A stretch of DNA of 64,000 nucleotides from Halichondria panicea (Eukaryota; Porifera; Demospongiae; Suberitida; Halichondriidae). The notes beneath the pieces were generated by a model. The model was not told the DNA's origin, ran no database searches, and saw nothing but the letters and a program-made list of their open reading frames with translations. The stretch covers positions 3,688,979-3,752,978 of the forward strand of contig NC_087383.1 of the NCBI RefSeq assembly GCF_963675165.1, given 5' to 3'. Below are positions 42,275 to 53,187 of the stretch, one piece after another (position 1 is the stretch's first letter; the number at the start of each line of letters is the position of its first letter). Made by a program: the position numbers and the translations under genes.

Positions 42275-43276
42275 ATGGAGTCTCTAGACTATAGTGACTA
42301 CGACAATGGTAGCACCACTCAAGAGTTTCCTTATTGGCAACCACTAATAGCTATTGAGATTATTCTCAACTTTGCAGTAATACTCCCATCAACTCTATTC
42401 TGGAATCTCACTGTCTTCACAACATTAATCAAGAGCAAACTCAGCAACAATCCTCTAACAGTGCTGTACAGTTCCTTGCTATTGGTGCTTTGTATGGACA
42501 AGATTGTTGCGGGCATTGTTACGGCAACTGTTTCACCAGATGTGGTCAGATTTTGCTCATGCAATATTTTAACCGATTCTTTTCTTCTTGCTTTCAACGG
42601 ATTCTCCGTTGTTTTTTCCATACTGATAATTACTTTCCAGAGCCTGCTACAGCTACAAATCATCAGAGGAAAGAAACAATGGAACAGTTATGGAAGGATC
42701 ATCCCTTGCATTGGAGTAAGCATTCTAGCTGGAATGTTCTGGTATACCATGTTTCTTATTCAGCAAATCTTGCTTCCAGCGTCATCAAATCCTTGCCAAC
42801 CGTTATGCATACAGAATGCTACTTCAACTACCCTGGAAGCTGAATACATATTAACAGGAGCATTTGTGGTGTCTACACTGCTTCCAGCTTCTATCATGGT
42901 CATAGTTACGTCAGTTTGGTCTGCACAGCTATTTAAAAAAATGTCTATCCGGCAAAAAATCCAAGAATACAATACATTGAACAAAAAACTTCTACTTATG
43001 CCTATTCTAATGTTGTCTCTGATCTTATGCAATTTACTTTTAGGTTTTTTTCTAAGCATTGCACTTTCTGAGGTGCTACAGCTAGCAGGAGTGGAAGACT
43101 ACCTAGGAAACTGGGCTTATTTTGTACGCAGGATGACATTTGCTTGTGTTGGCAGCCTACACGGAGTATCCTATCCAATTACACTGCTCTATTTCAACAC
43201 TAAACTAAGAAAGGACTGGAAGAAATATCTTACTAGAAGGTCAAACAGAGTGAACTCGGAAACAACAACACAGTAA
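42275..43276 (+). CDS. Rhodopsin-like 7TM receptor, subfamily B2
   Basis: Intronless, 333 residues from MESLDYSDYDNGSTTQEF. The frame is open 46 codons further upstream (to 42137), but that part is the conserved upstream block, so I place the start at 42275 by comparison with the other genes. The most divergent intact member: TM3 FLLAFNGFSVVFSILIITF, loop 2 ILLPASSNPCQPLCIQNATSTTLEAEYILTG split as ...NPCQPLC / NATS, TM6 LSLILCNLLLGFFLSIAL (no Pro), and a tail ending SETTTQ. It is the apparent parent type of the minus-strand remnants at 4868 and 41763 and of the broken C subfamily loop 2. Confidence 0.85.
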   Translation: MESLDYSDYDNGSTTQEFPYWQPLIAIEIILNFAVILPSTLFWNLTVFTTLIKSKLSNNPLTVLYSSLLLVLCMDKIVAGIVTATVSPDVVRFCSCNILTDSFLLAFNGFSVVFSILIITFQSLLQLQIIRGKKQWNSYGRIIPCIGVSILAGMFWYTMFLIQQILLPASSNPCQPLCIQNATSTTLEAEYILTGAFVVSTLLPASIMVIVTSVWSAQLFKKMSIRQKIQEYNTLNKKLLLMPILMLSLILCNLLLGFFLSIALSEVLQLAGVEDYLGNWAYFVRRMTFACVGSLHGVSYPITLLYFNTKLRKDWKKYLTRRSNRVNSETTTQ

Positions 43277-43880
43277 CTCAATAATGACTTTTCTTTACAT
43301 GTAAATCTTAACCGTCTATATATATTATGGTATGTAAGGTAAATGTTAGTATAATGAGTCACCTATTCTCTGGAGATAATCGTTGGAAAAATGTAAAATT
43401 TACGCTATAATACAATTAAGATAATTATGGTGATTATGAAAATCAGGTTATCTTTAAAGACTATACTGAAACTTTAGAAGCATTAATATTTTTTATCAAA
43501 GAGATCCATAATACCCCCTGACTCATAATACAGGTATCTACCTTATAGTCTTATAAGCTGTAATTATTAGGCGCGCGCCACGCATGCACGGGTTATAGAC
43601 TAGTAGTCTGTCCGTACTGTCTGCCTGTGATTCTGAGTGTGTTCACCTTGATGCCAAAGTCGTGCGTTTAGAACATGGATAGCCTCAACATAATTATATT
43701 GTGCCATAATTATTTTCTCATAAAAGCAAGCAAAAGCTAAGAAGCTTGAGCTTACACGTTGGCAACACCTAAATCCCGATTATAACGGCAAGGGTTCTAC
43801 ACTTTAATTTAGTGTTCTAGTTATAGAAGTAATTCAAAAGAATAATCATTACCATCCAATACAAATACTTATACAATTAC

Positions 43881-43989
43881 GTGCCTCACCTTCCATAATT
43901 ATGCATACAGACTGATGATGATCATGGCTACTGTCAGCCCCACAATTCACCTTGCACTTCATGCTTAACAAAGGTTCTTCACCTATGGA
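43881..43989 (-). pseudogene. Relic of WDR41 last-traced exon, splice sites visible
   Basis: GTGCCTCACCTTCCATAATT...CTGTCAGCCCCACAATTCAC...ATGCTTAACAAAGGTTCTTC parallels the WDR41 exon at 53801-53869 with its CTCACCTTCCA donor side. Insertions and stops break the coding. Confidence 0.6.
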
Positions 43990-44663
43990 TGCACACGGCG
44001 GCATTATGTGGTATATATAGCTATATATATGCATTGCCAAAATGAAATATTTTATTTTAGTACAGTAGAAACTTCCAATTAGCTATAAGACAATTTTACC
44101 AAAGACAATCTTCCCACAAACATAAAAATAACTATTGCTATCAGATTGTCTATTACATATTTAGAGGTTCCACGTATAATTACAATGGCCATGAGTGAAT
44201 GTGCATGTGCATAAATACCTAAATGATTTTACTCTAATAGATATCAGTAACAGATATGCTCCAACTCCCTTGTAAATCAACACATGCAGACTTGACCGGT
44301 TATAATGCCTTAATTGGCTTACAACAGCTTGACGAAAAATGTGTGCATGCATGTGTGTTTGAGTATGTATGCAGCTGTAACTGCTCAACGGTAAGTTGCT
44401 AGGATTGGCCGGGGGCAGGGTAGAAACAAGCAAGCAGGAGAGAGCCGTATATGTCAATCCGTTACAATTTTGTGACATGTCGTTGATACATTGCATTCAC
44501 ATCTACATGTACTGGCTAACAAATTGTAATTGTAATGCTGGTAAAAATGTATGTACGTCCTTGTACTGCATGTCATGTATATCATTTGTATACTTGCTCA
44601 TCTACATCAAAACTTGCAATCCATCGTCAACATTGTACTGCGTGCATGTATAGTGAGCATCTA

Positions 44664-44722
44664 GCCTCGATCGGTTGTTCGCCTAACCGTTATAAAAGCG
44701 AAAACTCGGCCTGGGATCGAGG
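44664..44722. repeat. Truncated copy of the 30-bp hairpin element
   Basis: TAGCCTCGATCGGTTGTTCG, then the right arm CCTAACCGTTATAAAAGCGA... and CTGGGATCGAGGCTA. Most of the left arm is deleted. Confidence 0.75.
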
Positions 44723-45079
44723 CTAAGTACGTGAGCATCATCACAAAACTCCCATGTACATTCAAACAAAGTTATCAACATTGCATGGCACACTTTCTCT
44801 AGTTACCAGTAATAATTGTCCTCCCATAAATTGAACTGACGTGAATGGCTCTCTCCTGCTTAAAATAAACATTTCGCAAATTTTATTTTTGAGGATAGAG
44901 GTTCAAATGACCACACCCCTACAGTATAGAGAGGTCTTTACAATACCGGAAGTAAACAATGATTCCAAATTTTCGAGGAACGAGGTTTGAGGTCAATTCG
45001 CGAAACTTTAGTGCCTTGAAAATATAGCGCTATACGGTAGCAACCACAGACTATGAACATAATTATAGAAAGAGTATAG

Positions 45080-45164
45080 ACACCTTCTTCTTACTCTTTC
45101 AGTCCCACAAGACACCAGCCAGTGTTCAACAAGGTTACTCACCACCTTCACGGTAAAATTTAAT
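45080..45164 (-). pseudogene. Relic of WDR41 last-traced exon
   Basis: CACCTTCTTCTTACTCTTTC, CCCACAAGACACCAGCC, GTTCAACAAGGTT, CACCTTCACGGT in the order of the WDR41 exon. It keeps TCAACAAGGTT that the 21291 relic lost. Confidence 0.6.
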
Positions 45165-45659
45165 TAATCATTTGTAAGGTCAGTAACTAATCCCACACAC
45201 ATATTAATACATGGTAAGCCATACACCACATACGTTATAGCAAGTCAATTAAGCCAGTCAACTATGCGTGTGGATTTCGTTTGAAGTGGTGGAATCTGTC
45301 TGACAATGTAAAATGGGCCATCCTGATAATCACATAATCTGTTAATGATGCTCTGACGGATTGTTGTATGTATTGATCTCTTTCGTTTTCTTGTTTCGCC
45401 ATGCTTTTTGGTGCTTCTCCCAGGTAGCAACTTTCACATTGCAAGTTTTTTTCTCTATAGAGAGTTCATTGGAAATCTGCTTTGCATCTCGATGAACAAT
45501 TTAGTGTGCATACATATAGCAATAGGATCTCAATTAACAATTGCCTATATATTGAGTATAAGCACGTGTAATGAACACATGCTCACATAATTATGTGCAA
45601 AGATCAACAAAAGCTGTAAACCAAGAGGCTGTACTGTTGCATGCATGCATGCATGTGCT

Positions 45660-45781
45660 ACACAGCCGAATAGGGGTAAACAACACCTACTTATTGCAAA
45701 TAACAAGAATGCAATAAATCACAGTTCAGAACATAATTATACGTATACGTATCGATCATAATTCAGTATAGGCTCAGAAAA
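45660..45781 (+). promoter_or_regulatory. Conserved upstream block of receptor gene
   Basis: GGGGTAAACAACACCTACTT, AATAACAAGAATGCAATAAA, ACGTATACGTATCGATCATA, then GGCTCAGAAAA, as at 21813-21900 and 42150-42274. Confidence 0.6.
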
Positions 45782-46774
45782 ATGGAGTCTCTAGACTATA
45801 GTGACTACGACAATGGTAGCACCACTCAAGAGTTTCCTTATTGGCAACCACTCATAGCTATTGAGATTATTCTCAACTTTGCAGTAATACTCCCATCAAC
45901 TTTATTCTGGAATCTCACTGTCTTCACAGCATTAATCAGGAGCAAACTCAGCAACAATCCTCTAACAGTGCTCTACAGTTCCTTGCTATTAGTGCTTTGT
46001 GTGGACAAGATTGTTGCAACTATTTTTACGACAACAGCTTCACCTGACGCGCTCAGATTTTGCATATGCAACATTTTAGACATTTCTTTGGTGAAGTCTT
46101 TTGGTGCATTCTCCACTGTTTTTTCTGTACTGATAATTACTTTCCAGAGCTTGCTACAGCTACAAATCATCCGAGGGAAGAAACGATGGAACAGCTTCAA
46201 AAAGATCATCCTTTGCATTGGAGTAAGCTTTCTAGTTGCGATATTTTGGTTTACAGTTCTACTCCTTCAGCAACATTTTTTGCCTGCGTTAAGTTCTTGC
46301 CAGTTGTTATGCATACAGAATGCTACACTAACGAATACATTAAATGCCGAAAATATACTTTTAGGAGTGTATTTTATGTCTACTCTGCTTCCAGCTACTA
46401 CCACGGTTATAGCAACATCAGTTTGGTCTGTAAAGCTGTTTAAGAAAATGTCTATACAGCAAAAAATTCAAGACTACAGTAACTTGAACAAGAAACTTCT
46501 TCTACTACCTATTTTGATGGTGATTATACTTGTATGCAATGGACCAATTGGTTATCTGATAGGCATAGCGTTTTCAGAAGTGCTAAGACTAGCAGGAGTA
46601 GAAGATTACCTTGGAAACTGGGCCTATTTTGCAAACAGGATTGTATTTGCTTTTGTCAACATTTTACACGGAATCTCCTACCCAATCGCACTGCTCTATT
46701 TCAACACCAAACTAAGAAAGAATTGGAAAGAACAGCTTAGTAGAAGGTCAAACAGAGTGCATATACTTGGATAA
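45782..46774 (+). CDS. Rhodopsin-like 7TM receptor, subfamily B
   Basis: Intronless, 330 residues, MESLDYSDYDNGSTTQEF. Very close to the gene at 21914 from TM3 on (SLVKSFGAFS, IGYLIGIAFSEVLRLAGVEDYLG, ISYPIALLYF), but its first 60 residues match the gene at 42275 better, a mosaic pattern suggesting gene conversion. Loop 2 reads FLPALSSCQLLCIQNATLTNTLNAEN, keeping both cysteines and one NAT sequon. Tail SRRSNRVHILG is shorter than that of the 21914 gene. Confidence 0.85.
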   Translation: MESLDYSDYDNGSTTQEFPYWQPLIAIEIILNFAVILPSTLFWNLTVFTALIRSKLSNNPLTVLYSSLLLVLCVDKIVATIFTTTASPDALRFCICNILDISLVKSFGAFSTVFSVLIITFQSLLQLQIIRGKKRWNSFKKIILCIGVSFLVAIFWFTVLLLQQHFLPALSSCQLLCIQNATLTNTLNAENILLGVYFMSTLLPATTTVIATSVWSVKLFKKMSIQQKIQDYSNLNKKLLLLPILMVIILVCNGPIGYLIGIAFSEVLRLAGVEDYLGNWAYFANRIVFAFVNILHGISYPIALLYFNTKLRKNWKEQLSRRSNRVHILG

Positions 46775-48010
46775 TCCCCATGTGATAATGCTCCTGGGTC
46801 CATGGATATTTGAAATTAGTATGTCGCATAACTTATATACACTATACTCTTTTGACTGTCTAAAAAAGTCAATATGAACTTGTAAAAAGTATACCTTAAG
46901 GTGACATATTTCGTGGATATTAATTTATGCGAATGAGAGTAAATTGAAAAAATTGTGTACTCGCAGATAATGCAATGAACTCATTAAAACTATTTGCGAG
47001 TAATTAGAAACGCTATGAAAACATTAATTTCACAATTGAGCAGAATTTAATATATAACTGTATCAAAAAAAATACTAACCACTCAGGCTAAATGAAATAT
47101 GCACACAGATCGAACTGAGGTGCTATTTTCGAGAATTTGGTTGAAGCTACAGTACATTTGTAAGGGTTTCCTTGTATATATACTAGACTTTCTCACGAGA
47201 CACGGTGGACAGCTAGGTTATATGTGACAGGCTCTAGGAAAACCAGACTATTGGAGCAGACTAAAATTTTGGTGATTAATGTACCAAGTGATAGAGCAGA
47301 GCATTGCCTACACAATGATATGCTTAGTTTTCACATACCTAGTTTCATACCCGAGTTATGCGCGTTGGAAACTCGAAGCCGTAAAATGTAGTATCGAGAA
47401 AAACGGCTCTCAAAGATTGCTTAATTAGGAAAAATAAGGTAATAGCGAAAGTTTGGACAAAGCATTTCGATGGAAAGAGTAATTGGATTTAGAGCATCAG
47501 ATTTTACAGAGAGGTAGTAGAAGGGCTGTAGATACTTATACATCAATAACATTTTATTTGAGATTTTATACTGTAGGCATAAATTTAGCTGTAGCTCAAT
47601 ACTAAATTCTGCTCCAATAGTCTGGTTTTCCCAGAGCCTGTCACATATAGGAAGGTAATTAATGCTATGTTTGATATTCGCATGGTTCAAGTTAGGTATA
47701 GCGCGAACATTTTGAGGCACTTATATATATTTCGTGGATTGGCCTCTAAAACCATTTCGTTGCATAGTGGAATGGACTGCTTACCGGAAGCCACGCTTTT
47801 AATCTTTGCACGTTACAGCAGATAAAGAACAATTTTTGTTGACTTACTCTTCTAATCAACTTATAGGTTCTTTGCTGGCATTTCATGATGGTATAAAGGG
47901 TACAATAATCCTCATTGAAAAATAACACTACAAACTGAGTTTGTATATACTAAGAGGATTCGTATCAAGGATATAATTATGGTTGAAACATGCATTTATT
48001 TTGTATATAG
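46775..48010. other. Spacer with inverted-repeat elements
   Basis: CCTTAAGGTGACATATTTCG at about 46893 is a one-sided relative of the 24117 element; 47221-47647 is an inverted-repeat element; about 47696-47850 is a truncated reverse copy of the 3443-3673 MITE. No coding region is supported. Confidence 0.5.
47221..47647. mobile_element. 427-bp inverted-repeat element
   Basis: TATGTGACAGGCTCTAGGAA...CTATTGGAGCAG at the left is matched by CTGCTCCAATAGTCTGGTTT...GCCTGTCACATA at the right (about 39-bp arms, one or two mismatches). Non-coding. Confidence 0.75.
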
Positions 48011-48350
48011 GTATAGTGACTACAATGGCAGTGCCACTCAGAGTTCCTTGTATTGGTAACCACTGATAGCTATACAAGTACAGACATCATCATTAATATT
48101 ATTTTGCAGTACGATACTCTGGAATCTTACTGTCCTTCACATGCACGCAGCCTTAATCAAGAGCAAACTCAGCAACAAGCCTCTAACAGTGCTCTACAGT
48201 TCTCTGCTATAATTATTGTATGGAAAAGATTGTTGTAGTAATCAGCATGCAGTATAATCTCAAAAGATGTGCTCTGATAATTATTGCACGTATGCAACGG
48301 TGTCCTTTCCATGCATTCTCAGTTCTTTTTCAGGAATTTCTTGGACCAGT
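48011..48350 (+). pseudogene. 7TM receptor remnant, heavily decayed
   Basis: GTATAGTGACTACAATGGCA, AAGAGCAAACTCAGCAACAA and TCTAACAGTGCTCTACAGTT of the receptor N-terminus to TM2 are visible, then a faint TM3. Many indels. Confidence 0.7.
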
Positions 48351-48583
48351 AATAATTAGACATGCACGCTCAAGATCAGTCACGAAATAATTATTGATTA
48401 CGTGCCTAATTCTAATTGTAATTCATAATCATATTCATGAATGATCGTGAACGTGCACGTCCAGTCCGTACGTTATTTTCTAAAGCGCTGCCTGTGGACC
48501 CGAGACTACATGTAAAGAAGCTTCCTCGTTATACGCCCTTGTTTTAGACAAAAATATTATGGAAAACACAGATCTAGAACGAG

Positions 48584-48665
48584 GTGCCTCACCTTCCATA
48601 TATATACTCAGTAAGCCTGACAAGTCATTCCTGTGCTCAACAGAATTGCAAGGTTTTCACTACTG
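48584..48665 (-). pseudogene. Possible relic of WDR41 last-traced exon
   Basis: GTGCCTCACCTTCCATATAT, then CCTGACAAGTCATTCCTGTG, then CTCAACAGAATTGCAAGGTT. A weaker match than at 43881. Confidence 0.4.
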
Positions 48666-49550
48666 CATGCATTGAGACGCATACGACAGAGAAAAGGGAC
48701 GCAGAGACAGTAGGGAGGGAGAGAGACAGATAGAGATTCACAGAGAAGTACCATATGCAGAGGCCTCACACATCTGATAAGTGCATGCCTATAGCCTATA
48801 ATCTATAAGTACGTAATCGGCCTAGATTAGAGGCTTAGGTTATGCATGGGTAGAGGTCAACACATTTCCATGCACACTCTGGTTGATTCTCTGGTTGATT
48901 CTACAACAGATCATTATATAAAGCTAGAATGTTGACGAGATAATATAATTATCATGATGCTGTATAGTAAGCATTGGACTAAATATAAATAGTCTAGTGT
49001 ATAATAATTATGTCATGAATGTCCTTAATTATTTGTTAATAAATCGAAAATGTACATGTGATGTGAATGACGGACGCCACGACAGATTAATCTCCTGTTT
49101 TAATTCTTGTTTCCATGCTTTTGGTATTTCCTCATGCAGCCAATCCTATAATTATAAGCTTAGTCACTTTTTACATTACAAATGATTTTCCTCTATATAA
49201 ATTATGAGCTACCATATATGATCATGAAGTGCTGGAACATTGATAAAACTCAAGTCAAATAGACTATTACGCACACACAAAAATAACACACTCTACACAA
49301 AACCACACTCTACACAAAACCATACACTGTGTAAAAGAGTTTCTGATGATGATCAGTATTCATTTGGAGTCATACTTTGCCCCTTAATGAACAGTTTAAT
49401 GTCCATATCTCTTAATTCTCTCTCTTGTTCTTCATCCTGCAAACGGTTGATAATAATTATGAAACACTTAATATAGCGCTGTTATACATAATAGAAATGC
49501 AAATATTCAGTTATCAACCATGGACACAATCACAATCACTCTGCACAAAC
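48666..49550. other. Spacer, little recognised
   Basis: A purine-rich GAGACAGTAGGGAGGGAGAG patch at 48706; tandem CTGGTTGATTCT at 48881; a tandem ACACTCTACACAAAACC at 49290. About 49080-49150 faintly resembles 21480-21540. No gene supported. Confidence 0.35.
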
Positions 49551-49554
49551 TTAA

Positions 49555-50827
49555 CCCTTTCCCCGCTTTAGCCGCCTATAGGCGGCATGGCTACTGCTAA
49601 TTTTCAAAAAATGATTGTGCGGGCTGTGTTGGAGCTATGCACACGCTGTAGGTACCAGCACATGCGCACTGAGCTGCTCTTTCACTAGACTCGCTGGCCA
49701 CTCCCATCATCACTATCTTGAGGATTGGGACTGATCAACTGCCAATCTGCGAGTTGTTCTCATTACTGAAATCAGTAATGACCAATCACAGTGCAGAAGC
49801 AATGTCATGTGACATATTTCGCCCACGTAATTCGTTGTAGTTGGGCTGGGTCTTATGTTGTGTTAGATAAACCACAGGACATAACCCACATTCACTTGAT
49901 AGTTACGCAACTTTGGTCAACCGCACAAACCACAAGATGATGTCATGCAACTAATTAAAATTCCACAAGAACAACTCGCAGATTGGCAGTTGACCAGTCC
50001 CAATCCTCAAGATAGTAATGATGGGAGTGGCCAGCGAGTCTACTCTTTCACGTGGTATTTTCATTGTGCTGCCTCGAGGTACGCTTCATACAGTATTGTC
50101 GAAAGAAAAGTGACCAATTGATAATTGCTACAAGATCTTCGTAGGATAATCTTAGCGAGGCTCTAGTGCAGCTATAGACAGTGAGGATATTGATGCCTAT
50201 GGCCTTGTTGAGTCAGAGGGGAGTGATTGGGATCATAGCCAGATAGGAAGCTACTCCTCAGAGTTCAAGCTAGAAAATAAAGAGCCTGAAGAGCCGGAGG
50301 AAGAAGCTCATGAAGCTCTTGAGACGGACCAAGTTCCTGGACCTGGTAAGTAACTATAGAGTAGCATCTGTAGTCTTCCTAGCTTCAATATAAGTTTGTT
50401 TAGGCTAGTTACATCAGCAGTGGACATCATGAGCCACAATTGAACTTGTAAACCTGTGTGTAGGTGAAGAAAACATTTCCCGGGAAAAGAGCGTCTGCCG
50501 ATACAACCTCATAGACAAGTTTCTGCAGATCCTGATTGAACCATGTCACCGTGAGAACACTTATTTAGTTCCTTTAGTCACTTTGTGCCTTCATACAATA
50601 TTGTTTGTGTACATAATTGTGAATGTTTGTAAACAATTGCTAATTAGTTGGGGGTGGTCTATTGCTAGGTAACGATGATGGTGTCAAGATACCCCCGGGG
50701 TCTGGGCTACCTGTAGGAAATAGTTACAAGTGATTTCAATGCATAGTTCATGAGATACGAATTTTTAAAGATAAATATGTATTTATTCTGTATTTTCTTG
50801 TTTTAATTAAAGCTGCATGGGAAAGGG
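49555..50827. mobile_element. piggyBac-like element, non-autonomous
   Basis: The ends CCCTTTCCC (49555-49563) and GGGAAAGGG (50819-50827) are exact inverted repeats, each flanked by TTAA, the piggyBac target site. Inside, about 50165-50350 (plus) reads an acidic stretch (IDSEDIDAYGLVESEGSDWD, then a Glu-rich run) typical of the N-terminus of piggyBac transposases, ending at a GGTAAGTAA that may be a splice donor. No catalytic domain remains. Part of it is occupied by a nested inverted repeat. Confidence 0.75.
49680..50051. repeat. Inverted repeat nested in the piggyBac-like element
   Basis: ACTCGCTGGCCACTCCCATC...CTGCGAGTTGTTCT at 49686-49763 is complementary to 49968-50044, about 78-bp arms with few mismatches, around some 200 bp. 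Probably a MITE that landed in the older element. Confidence 0.75.
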
Positions 50828-50859
50828 TTAAACAAAAACAATAAAATGTTGTGATTGTT

Positions 50860-51050
50860 ACCAGGGTGTCATACAGGGGGGGGGAAGGGGGGATATCCCC
50901 CCTAGCTCCAATTCCCCCCCCTTTCAATTATGACTGAGTGTCCATAGCTGGGTATTGAAATAACAGTTGACCTTTTTTTAGCAACATTTTCTGGTTACCG
51001 CTTTTCTCATTTGCCCCCCTCTACTTCAAAATCCTGTATGACACCCTGGT
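50860..51050. mobile_element. MITE with ACCAGGGTGTCATACAGG ends
   Basis: The left ACCAGGGTGTCATACAGG and the right CCTGTATGACACCCTGGT are perfect inverted repeats; G- and C-runs lie inside. Relatives are at 54452-54616 (GGGCTGCAT ends) and a one-sided copy near 61360-61425. Confidence 0.8.
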
Positions 51051-51719
51051 TACTATAGATCTATAGTGTCCTGAAGTGAACTTCAGGGAATTAATAGGTA
51101 ATAGTTAGACACTTTTTGGCGGTGTCTGTGGGCTTCTAAATCACATGAACACTGACAAAACAGTGTCTAACTCATTTAGACTAGTGCGCATGCACAAATC
51201 TTTACCTCCTTTGAGGCACTTTTCCCATGTACTTCCCAATGTAGATCGTGTCTAATAATTGTATACTGATAGAAAAACGCAATAAATATATAAACTAGAG
51301 CACTGAAGTGCTAACCCCCGGCTGTTGACATGAATAAATAGATCTATAAAAACCAGAGGAGTAAAGCAGCAACAACCTACTTTTAATAGAACCGGTAAAA
51401 GATCACTTCAGCTACAAATAATTTATGTAGTATCTACCTCGAATAAAGGTCGCGTGTTATAGAGCTAGGCAACGTAAAAGTTCAGCTTTTGCTCGCTTTT
51501 ATACGACAACGAAGCTCTAACATCGAAATCAGCCACTTTTAAACTAAAAACTTGTTGTGTGGAGGCTATCCATGCTGTAAACGCAGTGCTACGGTATCCA
51601 GGTGAGTAGACTCACATATTACAAACATACATGCAGACAAACAAACCAACGGACTACTATACCCATGGCTGCCCACGCGCGCCTCAGATAATCACACATT
51701 TCATAGATCATAATTTTAT
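51051..51719. other. Spacer, nothing recognised
   Basis: No coding region or clear repeat; a small inverted pair GTGTCTAACT / AGTTAGACAC near 51110-51175. Confidence 0.3.
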
Positions 51720-53185
51720 AGGCTCAGAAAAATGAAATCGCAATTATAGACTATATATATGTATAGCGGGTATATTTCAAGGGTAAAAAATTTTCGCGGA
51801 AAGACCGTTATAAATTAAGGATTTTGTGGACTAGACTAGCAACCTTTTTGGCGCATGCAAGCAGTATTAAATTCGCCGGTATAAATTTTCATCATGTTTA
51901 ATCAGTGAAAACCGCAAACATTTATAGCTGTTGACTTAATCGCAGCAATGCTCCCAACAACCGTTCTGATCGTCTTTACAGCCCTATATCAAAAGCAAGC
52001 CCGGCAACAAGCCTCTAACAGTGTTCCACAGTTCCTTCTAGTGTGGGTACAACAGAATTGTTGAAGGCATTCAACCATTATACCAGACAAAAGTATTTTG
52101 GTGCTGATTATTCTGCACTAATACTTTTCATAGCTTGTTACAGCTACAAATCATCAGAGGGAAGAAGAAACAATGGAACAGCCATGCACGGAAGCATTGG
52201 AGTAACACCTTTCTACAACTGGAATTCTCTGTATACATGCACTCATGCAAATCTTGTTCAGGAAATTCTTCCAGTCAGCATCATCAAATCTTTGCCAGCC
52301 ATTATAATTGTGCATGCAGAATATAATATTACATTCACAACTTAAAGTTACACAGAAAACATGTCGACAGGAGCATATTATGTGTCTACATTGCTTCCAG
52401 CCTCTGCCACGATTATACAGTAGACTCTCGTTAATCCGATCACCCTTGGGACCATGCAGCTTGGCCGGAATAGCGAGGTGGCTGTATTTCGGAAATAGCC
52501 GCGGTTTAAAAACGACCTTACCTCGAATCTAATGACTAATTTTGCGGTTCTTGTCTCGAGGATAATGAAGGATAATGAATCATTCTGTTCTCTATTTAAG
52601 TGTGCTAAACCACACCCAAAACGTCATATCTGGCCGTAATACACGTTAAAATTACATTGAAAACCTTTTGGGACAGCCAGAACTGGCTGGTATACGGAAT
52701 AGCGAGTGGCCGTACTTCAGGGTGAGTTTTGTGCAGTAAACATATAGCTAGCATTCCGTGCCAAGCCAAATAGCCGGTATATCGAGGTGACCGTACTTCA
52801 GAAAGCCGGAATAGTGAGAGTCTACTGTAGTCAATTGGTCAATAAAGTTATTTTAACTGTTCGACAAAAATCCAACTAATGCCGGTTTTGATGGTATACA
52901 CCAATACGTATATACATGTATAGTTATATGCAATGGACTACTCGGTTTTCTTCTAAGCATAGTATTAATTTTTGTGAGGTGCTAAAACTAGCAGGAGTGG
53001 AAGATTACAATGTATCTTGGGAACTGGACAAATTTCACACAGGACAGGAGATGATATTTGCAACTGTCTACACGAAAAGTCTCCTGTCGATTACAGCTCT
53101 AGCTAGCTATTTCAACACCAGGCTGAGAAAGAATTGGAGGGAACAGCTTCTAAGAAGTTGTCTTGAAAATGAGCTAATACTGTAA
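51720..53185 (+). pseudogene. 7TM receptor pseudogene next to WDR41, split by a MITE
   Basis: GGCTCAGAAAAATG at the start is followed by a decayed TM1-TM5 (GCCTCTAACAGTGTTCCACA, CTACAAATCATCAGAGGGAA, ACATTGCTTCCAGCCTCTGC). A pogo-type MITE (52418-52827) lies in the TM5 codons. After it come TM6-TM7 and the tail (AGVEDY, ASYFNTRLRKNW), open for 89 codons from 52916. Its 3' end faces the 3' end of WDR41. Confidence 0.8.
52418..52827. mobile_element. Tc1/mariner- or pogo-type MITE
   Basis: CAGTAGACTCTCGTTAATCC and the right end GGAATAGTGAGAGTCTACTG are inverted and flanked by TA on both sides. The internal subrepeats GGCCGGAATAGCGAG / AGCCGGTATATCGAGG are typical of pogo-like non-autonomous elements. 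Confidence 0.8.
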
Positions 53186-53187
53186 CC

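Larger units (their letters stand above)
43277..45659. other. Spacer with WDR41 relics and repeat block
   Basis: Contains WDR41 exon relics (43881-43989, 45080-45164), a third, more diverged copy of the 20.6-21.7 kb block (about 44310-45540), half of the 33654 hairpin (44664-44722), and a GCGCGCGCCACGC patch at 43571. No gene is supported; the 85-111 codon open frames lie in repeat sequence. Confidence 0.5.
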
